From Coffea arabica (taxonomy: Eukaryota; Streptophyta; Magnoliopsida; Gentianales; Rubiaceae): 64,000 bases of DNA. This document shows, piece after piece, positions 12,880 to 24,767 of this stretch. The stretch's first letter is position 1. Every line of letters starts with the position of its first letter. The DNA is taken from the NCBI RefSeq assembly GCF_036785885.1, contig NC_092317.1:746501-810500 (forward strand). The letters are read 5' to 3'. A program made the position numbers and the translations under genes. The notes beneath the pieces were generated by a model that made no database searches, had not been told where the DNA came from, and saw only the letters and a program-made list of their open reading frames with translations.

Positions 12880-13115
12880 ATGTTGACGATAATTTCACCT
12901 AATGCTGGATTTGGTTCAAAGTTTGTGCATGATTTTTACAGCTGGATTTATGACCACATGAATGGAAGAGCCTTTTTGTTGGCTCACGATCGAAAAAGAC
13001 ACACAGAATATTGGCCTAGGAGCGTAAGATTATAGGCATTTAATAGCAGGAGAGGTGTGGAAATTCGAAAGTTTCATCCCACACTCGAGAGCTGAGGCAG
13101 GACTCAATAAGTGTT

Positions 13116-13464
13116 TCAGTTTTCATCCGGTGATGGTGGGACAAGAAAGTTGTAGCCTTGTAATAATGCTCTAATTCCGGATGGGTAGTACTTAGCTGGT
13201 ATTTGTATTCCTTCATAACGAGGCGGCAGATGAGTCACTTCACTGCCTATGTAGGCCACACGGGCATTGGCTTTTTTCATTGGAAAACCTGTGAAAAATC
13301 GGTGATCCTCCCCATTTTTCAGTATTCTTTCGATCAATCCCCCGTGATTCAGTTCAGGTTTGTGGCGTTGAAGAGTTTCACAGAGCGGGCGTCGGGTGCG
13401 GCGGTGTCTAGGATTCCGATGTCATGGTAGGGGTGGCCTTCAATTTCTATTTTCAAGCATTCAG
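13116..13464 (-). pseudogene. unrecognised reading frame broken by one frameshift
   Basis: Two - strand frames meet at about 13350. The upstream one reads EGHPYHDIGILDTAAPDARS and KLFNATNLN then stops. One base out of frame the text continues NHGGLIERILKNGEDHRFF, VAYIGSEVTHLPPRYEGIQ and ends GYNFLVPPSPDEN at a TGA. Composition and absence of stops look protein-like. An AG with a long pyrimidine tract upstream (the A run at 13469-13490 on the + strand) could be a 3' splice site at about 13464. I do not recognise the family and no further exons were found upstream on this strand. It may be the last exon of a gene fragment, or chance. Confidence 0.3.
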
Positions 13465-13807
13465 CATTGCAAAAAAAAAAAAAAAAAAAAATTGAAATGA
13501 GAGAAGATCCGCGGCTACTGCTTTGAAATGCAAATTCGTAGCCGAGGAAGTAAAATTCCAACCTACTGGTCACCAAAAAGGAAAAGGAATTTAAAACTTT
13601 CTTCTGGCTCTGTAAGTGGGTAGAGGAGATCGAAATTTCGTCGTTACAAGTATTATCTTACTCACATTGAGCTGTCGTCTAATTTCTTGAATGCCACAAC
13701 GTTCTTCAAGAAACATTTATGTCAATTTAAAATATCTTTTTCTTGCTTTACGTGCATCAAGTAGTGGCATATTTACATCTTCAAGAGTCTTTTTGCGCCT
13801 GCCTGCT

Positions 13808-14632
13808 GCCAGTGTTGTTAGACTCGAATCAGATCGGTTGCTTCGATATCGGTCTGATTGTGAATTGGCTTTCTTTTCAAGTTGATTTGGAGAAAAAAAA
13901 ATGTTTTGGTTAAAAATCAGTTAAAACAGTCAAAATTTGGTTAAATTAGTGATTTCAGTTCGACTGATTGATCTTATTCTCAAATTTTTCTTTCTTCTCT
14001 CTTTCAAACATAATTTGAATTATCGAAATTGTAACACATTCATTTATTAATAGGAATAAGAAAACGTCACTCACTTAGTGTAAGTATCAAAATCACTCGC
14101 TTTTATGAATGATCTTTAAATCAATATGTTTTCGTTCCTATGATCTTATTAATTTAGAATTAGTGATTTTAACTTGCATTAATTTATTTTAATTTAGTTT
14201 TTCAAGCAGTTTTGGTGAATGGACATATTTTAGTCTTGAATTTACATTTTTATATACAATCATTAGGTGTATATTTAGGCCTTGTTTGGATTGCCGGTTT
14301 CCGTCGAAAAATTACGTCGTTTTCTTTGATCACATTTCCCTATTACCTTTTTCCCTCACATACATCAAATCGCTACAGTAATTTTTCCATGAAAAATCAC
14401 GGAAAATGCAATCCAAACACAACCTTAATTGCTAGTCTAATATTTTTGAAACATTTTTTTATAATTGACCAAATATACTAAAGAACTTAATTTCAATATT
14501 TTTGAAACTTATAAAAATATATAAATAATTATAACATCATATTGATGTCAACAAATTTTTAAAAACGGTTCAACCGATTCTACCAGTTGACCTCTGATGT
14601 AATAGTTTGGCAAATTTAATAACATTAGCCGC
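13808..14632. repeat. possible decayed transposon with short inverted ends
   Basis: The left side begins GTGTTGTTAGACTC and is followed by ATCGGTT-type blocks. The right side has matching blocks in opposite orientation (AACCGATTC, then TAACATTA). This resembles a common plant repeat with such ends. The match is short and no target duplication is visible. Confidence 0.3.
14278..14424. mobile_element. Tourist-like MITE copy 1 (PIF/Harbinger), TSD TTA
   Basis: The element is 147 bp, flanked by TTA at 14275-14277 and 14425-14427. It begins GGCCTTGTTTGGATTGC and ends in the near reverse complement GCAATCCAAACACAACC. The TTA duplication and this type of TIR are typical of PIF/Harbinger Tourist MITEs. 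It is non-coding and very similar to the copy at 16653-16799. Confidence 0.85.
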
Positions 14633-15810
14633 CGCCGGTGGTGGCATATAATGGGATGAGACTTGAGAGATTAGGATGGTAAATAATTATTTAAGAAGTT
14701 GCAAGTGAAGGGCCCACAAGGAACTGAACAGGTGGGTAAAGGGAAAAGCCAAGTTGCGGAACTGTCTTACTGTAGCGGAACTAAACTGACTTGACCAACT
14801 GCTGCTTCAGTCGCCACTGACACTAGTCGTACAAAAGGAAGGCAACCCTCAACCTTATCGGTCTGATGACAAACCATAACAGAGTGGCGTGGGTCCCGAT
14901 GACCATCCCTCCGTTGTTCTCTTTTTTTTTTTAATTAGTTTTTTATGAATTTATTCGTGAGAGGAGACGGCGTCCATGCAATTTGCAAAGTAAATGCAAC
15001 ACACAATTCACCCAAGGTTTCCAGAGGTCCAGCAGCAGCAGCCCCCAAAAAAAAAAGTGCATGTGCGAGCAACTTCTGGCTGCACATATGACGACAGACG
15101 TCGGCTTGTACCGCTACTGTTCTGTTTGGCGGATGATACCAGCAATTTATGAGTACTAGTACATTTTATCGGTTGAAAAAAAAAAAGCACGAGTATTAAT
15201 TAAGTCCCGAAAGATTAAACATTACTTGCAGTTTTGGCAAATTTCCAGCTTTGCCAGTTTTCCTGCAGCAAGGTTCAAAGGCTTGTTGCGTGCCGTGGAC
15301 ATTTACCAACCAAATACTAACAGAAATCACACTAATCAGGAGGGAGAGCGAGTCACAAAATCCCCCTTATAAAATGATGGCGGTAGATGGTGATTGATTA
15401 AGTTTCCAGAAATGGTCAAGTCATAATATCAGTAGGGCTGGTTGATTCAGGCTTACTGCTTCAGTAGTAATTGCATGTAGTAATTTCTCTAAGAAGATAA
15501 AGCGGTAAAAAAAAAAAAAAAAAGAATGAAAAGTTTCGCCTCCCTAAAAGCAATAATTGGAAGGATTGATGGAAATTTGGGGGGACAACGATCCGTAAAA
15601 AGACAAAGGGAGGGTACGTATGTTCAAATGTTCAATGCAATCAATTGGTTACAGGCAGAGCAGCGTCTCGACAAAGTTGAGTTGGGAATTGGGATTTCTG
15701 CAAAATGGGCTCTCAAATTTGGTTCAATGCAGTCAAATTCGCTATGATAGGTTTCATGTTGCATATTTGAGGACAAAACACTGACAGTTGTACGATTGAA
15801 GTTGGACTGT

Positions 15811-15881
15811 CTTGCAGGGGATTAGTCGGATCGACTTCGGGTCTTGACCCGCACACCCTGTGATGACAAAAAAAAAAAAAA
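15811..15881 (+). repeat. 5'-truncated SINE-like tail
   Basis: GGATTAGTCGGATCGA, then a CTTGACCCGCACACCC block, then a run of about 14 A. The GATTAGTC motif near a poly-A tail also occurs in the intact SINE at 40514-40688. A possible short duplication GGACTG lies on both sides. Too short for a firm call. Confidence 0.4.
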
Positions 15882-16652
15882 GGACTGATTGATACTCTGA
15901 TAGCCTAAGTAGAGGATGGCGGAATGTAAACTTGGGCTAATTTAGATTTGGGCCGGCCACCAATGGGTTGGCCCCGAAGAAATCACGTCTCACCGACTGT
16001 GCTGATTCTTGATATAACCCATTTGGCTCACCCTTTTAATAGCTCATCTATGCCATCCTTTACGCACGCACAAATGGGGAATGGAAACGCACGAGCCCGT
16101 ACGGAATGAAGACCGGTTGTTAACTGGAACATGGGATCCGTCTCAATTGCTTCAAAATAATTCTGCAAATCGAATTTGTTAATAGTTCGCATATCCATGC
16201 GTACACCCATATTTGTTTGCTTGTTAAAAAAAATAATAATAAAAAAAACTAGGGGACATGCGCTTTGATTTTGTCACAAAATGCAGAGATATAATCGAGG
16301 GTGATTATTTAAAGAAGAGAAAGCAGCAGAAAAAAAATGGCGTGTAATCAAACTCTTTATCGCATCTAAATGCGCGGCTAAAGAGTGATAACTTGATCTT
16401 GATATGTGTTTAGCAGTGCGTATTTAGGAAACTTTTTTTTTTTTCAAATGTTAGTGCAAATGGAAGGAGATTACATCCATTAATCACGAGGCTTCGACTT
16501 TGAAATCCATGAAAACAAAAAGAAGTACATTGGGAGAGAAAAACTTCTCAATCGTAAGAAAATCAAAACAATTCAAGCAAGATTAATCGCAAACATAAAA
16601 TAAATGATGCGAGGACTTGTGATTTATATCAAACACGTACTTGGAAAACTTA

Positions 16653-16799
16653 GGCCTTGCTTGGATTGCTGTTTTCCGTAGAAAAATTTCGTCATTTTTC
16701 GTGAACACATTTCCCTATTAACTTTTTTCCTCACATACATCAAATCGCTACAGTAATTTTTTCATGAAAAATGACGGAAAATACAATCCAAACGGGACC
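16653..16799. mobile_element. Tourist-like MITE copy 2, TSD TTA
   Basis: Again 147 bp, with TTA at 16650-16652 and 16800-16802. It begins GGCCTTGCTTGGATTGC and ends ACAATCCAAACGGGACC. The internal core (ACATACATCAAATCGCTACA) is shared with the copy at 14278, as is the terminal GACGGAAAAT-type sequence. No coding capacity. Confidence 0.85.
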
Positions 16800-18968
16800 T
16801 TACTCGTATAACAGACAGAAAGAGGTCGAAGGAAAGGAAAATTGATTGAGGATGCACAAATCCTTATGAATGAAATAGACTAGTACGTTACTATCTACGA
16901 AGTGACCATCAAGCATGGGATGGGCCGGGTCCCATGGAGCTCAAATTTCTCAAGGAAAAATGGAAAAGTAGGTAATTTACACTTGGAACCGAACCCAACC
17001 TTATCTGATGATGAGTGATGACGAGATTGACGTGTTGAAGTGAAGAAGTTAAAAAAGATGGAAGAAAGAAAATGGCGGGGCCAGCCTGTCGAATTTGGAA
17101 GGATATGACCGAGTCACCGTCCCCTGTCTCCATCTTTTGCTCCGAAAATCGGTTGAATGAATGACTCAAAGAACCACCCCCGCCTGCTTATTACCTCTCA
17201 TCTCGATTCTCATCTGGCTACACTACACCTAGTACACTACACTATACTACTCGTGGCTTCTAACTGACTCGTTCCCCATAGCTCCACTAGCGGCTAAACA
17301 GCTGAATTTCCCTCAATACTCACTAGTACTACTAAAATTTTCACTAGCTCTTATTTCTTACCCACTCCATATTTCACATTTTTGCTACTACCCTATTTCT
17401 ATTATTGAATATGAAAGTCTAATGCAAACATATACAAAATACTTAAAAAAATTTTTAAAAAAATTATATCCACCCAAATGGCTTCTAATTCCTAAGTTTG
17501 AACACAGACTGAATATTAATCTGCACTTCATTTCCTCGTGTCAATACTAAAGTCACCAATATTATTGTTGTTAAGGTACTTTCTAATTGACATTTATATG
17601 TATGAAATGAATGATTCAAATAATATCTAGTTCTTTTCCTAATGAAATAAAGTACCCAAATTAGAATAAACATGCAATAATTAAAAATTGATATTGAGGA
17701 ATTAATATCGCTTGCATTCATAAACTTTGTATTGACACTTAATGCTATATTTGATGCTTAATAGCTAAACCAATGATTGGTGTCACTACTCTCGCACTTA
17801 AACTTCACATGCAAGGAGTCTATTTAACGTCTAATTTAAGTAATCTCTTATTAATTTTCACACTAGTCATTCTATTTTCTCTACAATTAGGTTTGCATAT
17901 TAAATCAAGACTCAAAAAAAAATAAATATTTTCATATTATTATATAGCAGTGTGCTAATTAAGTTAAAGTATCAGTAATTCTATTAGAATCAAGTTATGA
18001 TAATTTATTATTTAGGAATTAGTATTTTATTAAAAAATTTCATATTATTGATGCATTTTTTCACATATAATTTTATGTGTGTAATTTGGCTCCGCATATA
18101 TATTGATTTTATGAAATTTTTTCCTACTATAATTTTTTGATATATATTTTGGTTCTACAAGTTATCATTGCCTTTGTTTGTGTGGATTACATTCTTCTGA
18201 GGCTGAGCTTCAAAAGAAAAATATGATAAAGAACAATAAAATATATGAACTTGTGATTTTAAACATTCATAAATATTATGAGCACCGACTACATATTTAT
18301 GTCCTAAAAGAACCTATGAACAAAGTATTGATTGCCTCGAAGCAGTTGAGATTTGAATGATGGACAGAGAATCTTATTATTATTATCATTTGTTATTAAA
18401 GGTAAGCGGAGAGCCTGAATTTTATCGCTCGACTGAGCCTGAATTTTGGTTAATAGTGATCGAATCTTAAAGAAACAAAAAAGAACTAAAACATGATGTT
18501 TGTGTAAGAAAAATAATAATATAATAAAAAATAAGATAAAGAATGATACAGAATGTGGGACAGAAGATCCGTTGCGCTTGATAATTAGCTACCGTACCTC
18601 ATTCGGCTTCACATTGGAGCTCAGACCTCCATTAAGAAATCAATGGCTTCAAACCAAGCCATATTAGCCGGAGCCACCCACTTACCCAAAGCCATACCAG
18701 CCAATCTTATCCAACTTTCTCTGTTACACTCTCCTCCTCTTCTCTTCTCTTCTCTTCCATAAGAAGCCTAAGAACTTCCTAACAGTTCCTTCCTGCTTTT
18801 AAGCATAAAAAAAAATTCTAAAGAAAACACACCATTTTCTTTCCTCTTTGTAACAGTCGTATATCGTTTGGTGTCACCAACGTATTAGTGCTGCTAAACC
18901 CAGGAGATAGCATCACCCTATTTCGGTTGTTACAAAAGAAACAGTACTAAAAATATCCGTAAAAGCAC

Positions 18969-19502
18969 ATGGGTTTCCTCCACAAGCTCTGGGACGAAAC
19001 GCTTGCCGGGCCAACACCTGAATCCGGGCTTGGCAAACTCCGCAAGTACAATTCCTTTTCTGGCGCTCGTCCATCTGCACCAGCTGCTCCAGCTACCATG
19101 ATGATGGGATCAGTGGATGATCATCTGATCCCTGTTTCACGGAGCATTACTATCCTCCGTGGCAACTCTCCTACCATGCGATATGCCTCTGCTACCCCTG
19201 ATTCCGGCTCAGTCCCTTCTTCTCCCGCTGCTTCTGCTTCTACCACCCCAACTTCTCCACTTTCACGTAAGTCTTTTGCATGCGACTCGGGATTCAGAGG
19301 TGTTTTTCTTTAAACGATTTGTGTTGTCTCGTCTTGAAACCTTTCTGCTGCTTCTTTTCTTTTTTTTGGGCCTCCGGTTGGGTGTGGTGTAGCGACTGCT
19401 CCTGGTCATGGTGGAAATTTTAAGAAGTTGACGAGGAGAAAATCCAATTCGGCAGCCTTACAACCAGGGGAGCCAAAAAGCCCGACGGGCTACGATTGGT
19501 GA
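18969..19502 (+). CDS. DRM1: dormancy/auxin-associated protein (DRM1 / auxin-repressed 12.5 kDa type)
   Basis: Two exons, 18969-19266 and 19393-19502, give 135 residues. The N-terminus MGFLHKLWDETLAGPTPESG and the following GLGKLRKYNSFS are hallmarks of the family. The middle contains VSRSITILRG and a Ser/Thr/Pro-rich, probably disordered stretch. The C-terminus reads GNFKKLTRRKSNSAALQPGE and ends SPTGYDW. In other plants these genes are markers of bud dormancy and growth arrest, repressed by auxin or sugar; the biochemical role is not established. Many family members have a further intron right after YDW and a short last exon (LYSG...). Here TGA follows YDW directly, matching the intron-retained form. 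Splicing at 19499 to an AG near 19945 would replace the end with another short tail, but that tail lacks the family LYSG motif. Confidence 0.88.
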
Positions 19503-21196
19503 TTTTCTTCTCCGTCACCTTTTTGGTTTTTCATTTGATTTTAGTTATGCATAATCTCGTTGCAACAATTTTGTTATTGTTTCAAACTCCCTCCTCCTTC
19601 TCCCCCCCCCCCCCCTTCCCCCCACCCCCACAAAAAAAACAACAAAAAAAGGAATACACGGAGAGGTATATTTTGTCTTCTTCTGTGGTACGATCGAATA
19701 TCGATCACACGATGCTAATATAGTGATAATTCTTTAGTGCGGTTAAAGAAATGGGATAATAATTTTCTGGTATCAATTTATCTGTATTGCAATCAACATC
19801 AAAGCTGGATTCATTTGAGAAAAAAAAAAAGAAGAAGAAAAAGAGGGGGGTGGCCAAACGTTTTTGTTAACGTTACTTGGTATGCTAATGTAATTACCTG
19901 TAAGGTTTCAGGATTCTCACGCGTGGTGTAATGATACAATTGCAGGATTGTACTAACCGCTTTGGATCGTTAATAGAGAAGCGAGAGGTGACCATTTTTG
20001 TCTGGGAAATTAGATGCCAGCTACACCCGCCAAGGCAAATTCCTTTTTGTACATACGTCCCCCCAAAAGTATATACTACTAAAATAAACCAAGTTTCTTT
20101 TATCATATCTCATGGTGTGTGTGTATATATCTGATTGTAAATATAGGACAGCCGCATGGTTAAAGCGAGCTGCATATTGAAAAAAAAAAGAGAGAGAGAG
20201 AGGGTTAGGGCAAATAAAACTGCAGAGGTTGAAGCAGAAGAAGTAAACCTGGCCTTGTGTGGCCATGAATATGATTTGCCCCCTTGCTTCCGCTTCTCAA
20301 GTCTGGGATGAGTAGTAACCTATATGATGATCAGTAGTAGTAGGAGAGAGTGTACTTGGCATGCACTGACAGGACCGCTGCCATATCAAGTGGATAGAAT
20401 AGATGGACACTTGATTTTTTGGTCCTTTTTTCTTCGTTTTGTGTTTGTGGTGGGGGTTTGGTTGGTTTTCTACTAGTGTTTTTGTTGAGTCTTCTGTACA
20501 TAGAGCATGGCTCTAGTTTACGTATGTATCTTGTTTGAGTTGTGTTCGCTAATTAATGAAATTTCTGTATATGTGTGGTGCGGATGATACGGATGCAGCT
20601 ATTTGCCTGTTTTACAAACACTTTGGATGGGTGTTATCGATCTAGAGACGAGCATATTTTGATGTCACCGGATATTTAGGTTGAATCAAAATAAAAGAGA
20701 AAAAAATGGAAAGCTTCCCAATTTTAAAAGAATTAAGGTACGACACAAGCTGAACTTATTCACTCTCTGGTGATGGCAGCTGCTGCAATTGCATATCTTC
20801 GATCGAGAGAAAGTCTCGAAATGCAATAGTTAAAGTTCTTCTGTTATTTAGATTTGTCAAGGTTATCATCAATAACTCGCTAGATTGATGCGTATGTATT
20901 AAATTTGACCCGACCGTCATCAGAATGTCTGCTCTTGAGAGATCGGCAAAAGAAAATGTCAGGATCAAATCACTGTCCGTACATGTTACGTGTTGGATTC
21001 ATAAAAATTTGTTCTATATAGCTACTTTCAATATTGAAAGTGAGAGTTATATCACGGAGAAATTAAAGCGTGACGAACGCATGCATGTCCTGTCTTTGTT
21101 ACTGGGATCCTAAACATTTTTGCCAACGAGGCCGTGGAAGAAGCTGTATGCCTTCCAGTAACACGAAACATACGTACACACATCTTTCGGTCAACG
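19503..21196. other. DRM1 3' region and intergenic DNA
   Basis: This probably includes DRM1 3' UTR. A C-rich run (19601-19628) and several purine or A tracts are present. None of the short ORFs shows a domain. Nothing else was recognised before the SINE target duplication at 21197. Confidence 0.45.
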
Positions 21197-21257
21197 AAGA
21201 AGGTTTAATTGCCCTCGCGGGGTGATCCAGCGATAAGCGGGTTCTTAAAAACTCTTT

Positions 21258-24200
21258 GGGTACGTTTGGTTCCCCATAGAATTGGAGTGTAGAATTGGAA
21301 TTGGAGCTCCAATTTCAATTCTTGTGTTTGGGTACTATCTTTCCTGTAGAATTAGAATCGAATTACAATTCCAAATTGATCGAATTCCATGGTTCCAATT
21401 CTTTGGCTGGACCAAAGAATTCCAATTCCAATTCCACAACTAAACGGGTCCACACGCGGATCTAGTATGGGTCAAAAATTAAAATCGGGTCAAAGGATAT
21501 TGGCACCCCTTTCTTCCTGTCTAACTCACCATTTTCCTCAGCCGCTAGGGCTCTGCTCTCCACCATCACTTCCACCTGCAATCCTAATATCTTACCTTTC
21601 CCACCACCGTCTCCCCCCTGCCTTCCATTTCTCTGGCCACTTCCTCCATTCTTCGCCACTCTCGCCACTGTCCACCCCAAATTTCAGACACATTTAGGGC
21701 TTGTGAGACACCCAGGAAGGATAATGCGAACGCAACACAGCAGAGGAGCACCTTTTGGTCTCTGAGATTTTGCCGCTACTATTGTCCCGAATTGAAATGG
21801 CCTGTGCGGAACTTTGAGCCTAAAGATGTACTAACACATGGCAACCTCGAATAGGGTACCGGTGGTTCGCGCTAAACACCCATCATATTAGGGAAATTAC
21901 AAGCCAAGTTGGTAAGAGTTGTTTCTTAATTTTTCCAGCATCAAAATAATCTACTATCAGAATAATCTCTTAATCTTTCCAGCATCTTTCTAGCACAAAA
22001 TTATTTTTTTGCTTCAAAAAAAAAAGAAAATTATGATTAATTTTTTCAATTAATCATTGGTTATGGGCTTTATTACATAGCTTTTTTTTCATTGGATACA
22101 TTGCAATGGTTTGTTTTGTTTTGTGAAGGTAAATTTGTCTAAATTTTTGCCAATCAAACAACATTTTTTTTTTTTGTATTTTCTGATATTTTGCTCTAGT
22201 ATTTTTGGCTTCTAGATTTATGCTGTTAATAAGGATTAAAAAAAAAAGCACAAGTTGATCGTTTGTTTCCTTTTTCTTATTTTGGGTTTGAGTTCAATTA
22301 GTTAAATCGAGTCCAAGTTTTAGCTTGTTGGAATATATAATGTTAGTTTAAAATCATATTGGTGATGAAGATGAAAGGGGTAATCTCGTATGTCTTCCTT
22401 AAAATGGTTTTTTGAGATCTATTAGAAGCTTTTGCATTGTGGAACCACAAATTGATACTGCATTTGGATTCTACACTGAAAGATGAGATATTTAGCTGTG
22501 TTATGTAGAATTTCAGCTGATTATCCATCCATAATTTTAAGGATGCCACTCCATTAGAGCTTCCCTCTAAATGAGACTCTACTAAATCTTTCCTTTTGAT
22601 GAGACTCATAGAAGGCTTTAGAAGGATTTTGATGTTTCTCGTAGCCAATTAGTCTTGTTTCTAGAAAGAAAGCTTTGTGCACATAAGTGATGATCTTAGC
22701 AACATCTCCAAATTGCTTTTGCAAAAAGGTTCCGTCCAAATAAGTCAGCATAAGTTCTTCATTTAACATATGTATGGATTTTTCTGGTGCATATTTGCCT
22801 CTCACTTTTAGTTCTATAATGCAGTGGCTGTTGAATCTATTCTTAAGATAGTGTCAGATTAAAAAATCTTCTTAAAACCAGTTCTACTCTTCTTAACTTA
22901 GTATCTAGAATCATAGAAGGAATCACAAATTTACTTTGACAGAGCGAATTTTTAGTTCTATACTACAGTTGTCCTGCAGTTCTTTGGTGTATGTTTCTGT
23001 ATATAATCAATTGTTACGCATATTTTAAAGCTTATGTGGTGTAACAGTTGGGCCTTCCCTGCAATTCATTGCTAGTTAGGAAATTGTAAATAGCTATCTT
23101 TATCTCACACACACACATATATAGAGGAGTTTCAAGGGGAAGATAATTAATCTTTTGTTCTGTAACTCACAGAATTGAGTGTAATAGTTTCCCAAGCTTG
23201 TTTTTCAAGGCAAAATGGGCAGTACCAAATTGAAACACTAACCTGATCATAGCAATGAATCACAGAAGCTAATAATTATGTTTACCAACAACTTGCACAA
23301 ACTAATGAATTACAAAATTGTAGCTATTTCCTAAGCGATCTCTAAAGTATTAAAGGTGTATAAGCCAATATATTTGTTTCTGTCAATAGTTGTATTCACA
23401 AGCTGTAAATGTAATATTTCAGGAAAGGCAAAAATATTATTGCAGATTATTATGTCAGAGGTTTCATTAGCTATCATTTTAGCTTCAATTGACTATGTAG
23501 AATTTAACACTCACTTTTTAAAATTTGGTCTTTTGACTTACCTTTTCTTATTGTTGTCGTGATTTTGAATTGCAGAATTTGGATATTGACATGGATAAGG
23601 AAGGAGACGAGCAAAAAACAAAAAAGAGAAAAGTGGTAGTTGCAAATTATATGGTAACAGTAGCCACATTAGTAGTTTGGTGGCATGAGAAACATATAGT
23701 AAAGGAGCCTTACTTGGACTTTAAAGTAACACGTGAAATATATCTAAGGCGTCTTTACTATGGAAACAATAGAGTTTGTGTAGAGCAACTTAGACTCAAT
23801 AAACATTGTTTTACTGTTTTATGTACAAATTTAAGAGAGCATTGTGGGTTGAGGGATACAAGAAATATTACTGTTGAAGAAGCAGTTGCAATGTTTCTCT
23901 ATGTTCTTGCTCATAACTTTAAGAATCGCACTGTCAATTTTAATTTCATAAGATCAGGTGAGACAGTTAGTCGATACTTTAATATAGTTCTATGTGCTAT
24001 CATAAAATTGGGGAGACACTATCTTATCCAGCCTGAAACGGAAATGGAAGGTTACGAGCATGAAAAGTGGGAATGGTTTCAGGTAATCAATAATTTTTTA
24101 TATTTGTTAATGAAGATAATATCTACAAGATTCATCAACTTATGATATTTTGTTTATAATACAGGATTGTCTTGGAGCGTTAGACGGTACTTATGTTAAA

Positions 24201-24767
24201 GTACATGTTCTTCTTAGAGATCAAGGAAGATATAGGAATAGGAAGAATGAGATAGCAACAAATGTTTTAGGTGTATGCTCCCGTGACATGAGATTTACAT
24301 ATGTATTGCCTGGATGGGAAGGTTCTGCAGCAGATAGTAGAGTTCTACGGGATGCGTTAGATTAGATCAGATCCTTTTTTATTTTTGCAAAAAAGGAACT
24401 AATTTTTTTTTCTTTTAAAGCTTTATTAACAATTAGTTAAATGCAAGAAAAAATAAATTATTAAAGGTACTAATTGATTTTTTCCTTAAAGCTTTAGTAA
24501 CAATTAGCTAAATGTTAAAAAATTATTATATAGTAAAAAAAAGAAATTTTTTATGTAAGGAAATATTAGTTGGAAACAATTCTAATTCCTAATGAATTCT
24601 TCTCTCATACAAACAAAGAATTTGGAATTTCAAATAAATTCCATATCAATTCTATGCATTTCCCAAACGAAAGAATTGAAATGATTTGGAATTCCAATTC
24701 ATAGAATTCCAATTCTATAGAATTTCAATTCTAATTCAATTATAATTCTGTAGAACCAAACGTACCC
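21258..24767 (+). mobile_element. PIF/Harbinger element copy A, internally deleted, TSD TTT
   Basis: The left end begins GGGTACGTTTGGTTCC and the right end finishes ACCAAACGTACCC, flanked by TTT at 21255-21257 and 24768-24770. The 3-bp duplication and the transposase identify PIF/Harbinger. The subterminal regions are full of AATTGGAATTC-type motifs arranged in both directions. The 3' half matches copy B in inverse orientation, but about 1 kb is missing at about 24375, which removes the last transposase exon. The segment from about 21700 to 23540 is unlike copy B. It holds two overlapping - strand ORFs (22343-22648 and 22554-22805) that I do not recognise. Confidence 0.9.
23591..24365 (+). 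pseudogene. truncated PIF/Harbinger transposase (copy A)
   Basis: The first exon, 23591-24082, is the same length (164 codons) as in copy B and almost identical in sequence, including the KKRKVVV nuclear-localisation-like run and the WWHEKHIVKEP block. The second exon begins at 24165 and keeps the first catalytic Asp ([11 protein letters not shown]) and [18 protein letters not shown]. It then stops at a TAG directly after RDALD, at 24365. The downstream exon with the second Asp and the Glu is deleted. The predicted 230-residue product keeps the helical N-terminal region and half of the catalytic fold. It cannot be an active nuclease but might still bind DNA or partners. Confidence 0.88.

Larger units (their letters stand above)
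12880..18968. other. intergenic region with MITEs and decayed repeats
   Basis: Six kilobases hold no supported intact gene. I see a broken - strand reading frame (13116-13464), two 147-bp Tourist-like MITEs (14278-14424, 16653-16799), a SINE tail (15811-15881), and a possible element between about 13808 and 14632 whose ends carry GTGTTGTTA and TAACATTA. AT-rich DNA at 17400-18560 holds only ORFs without motifs. The last few hundred bases before 18969 are the DRM1 promoter and 5' UTR. Confidence 0.5.
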
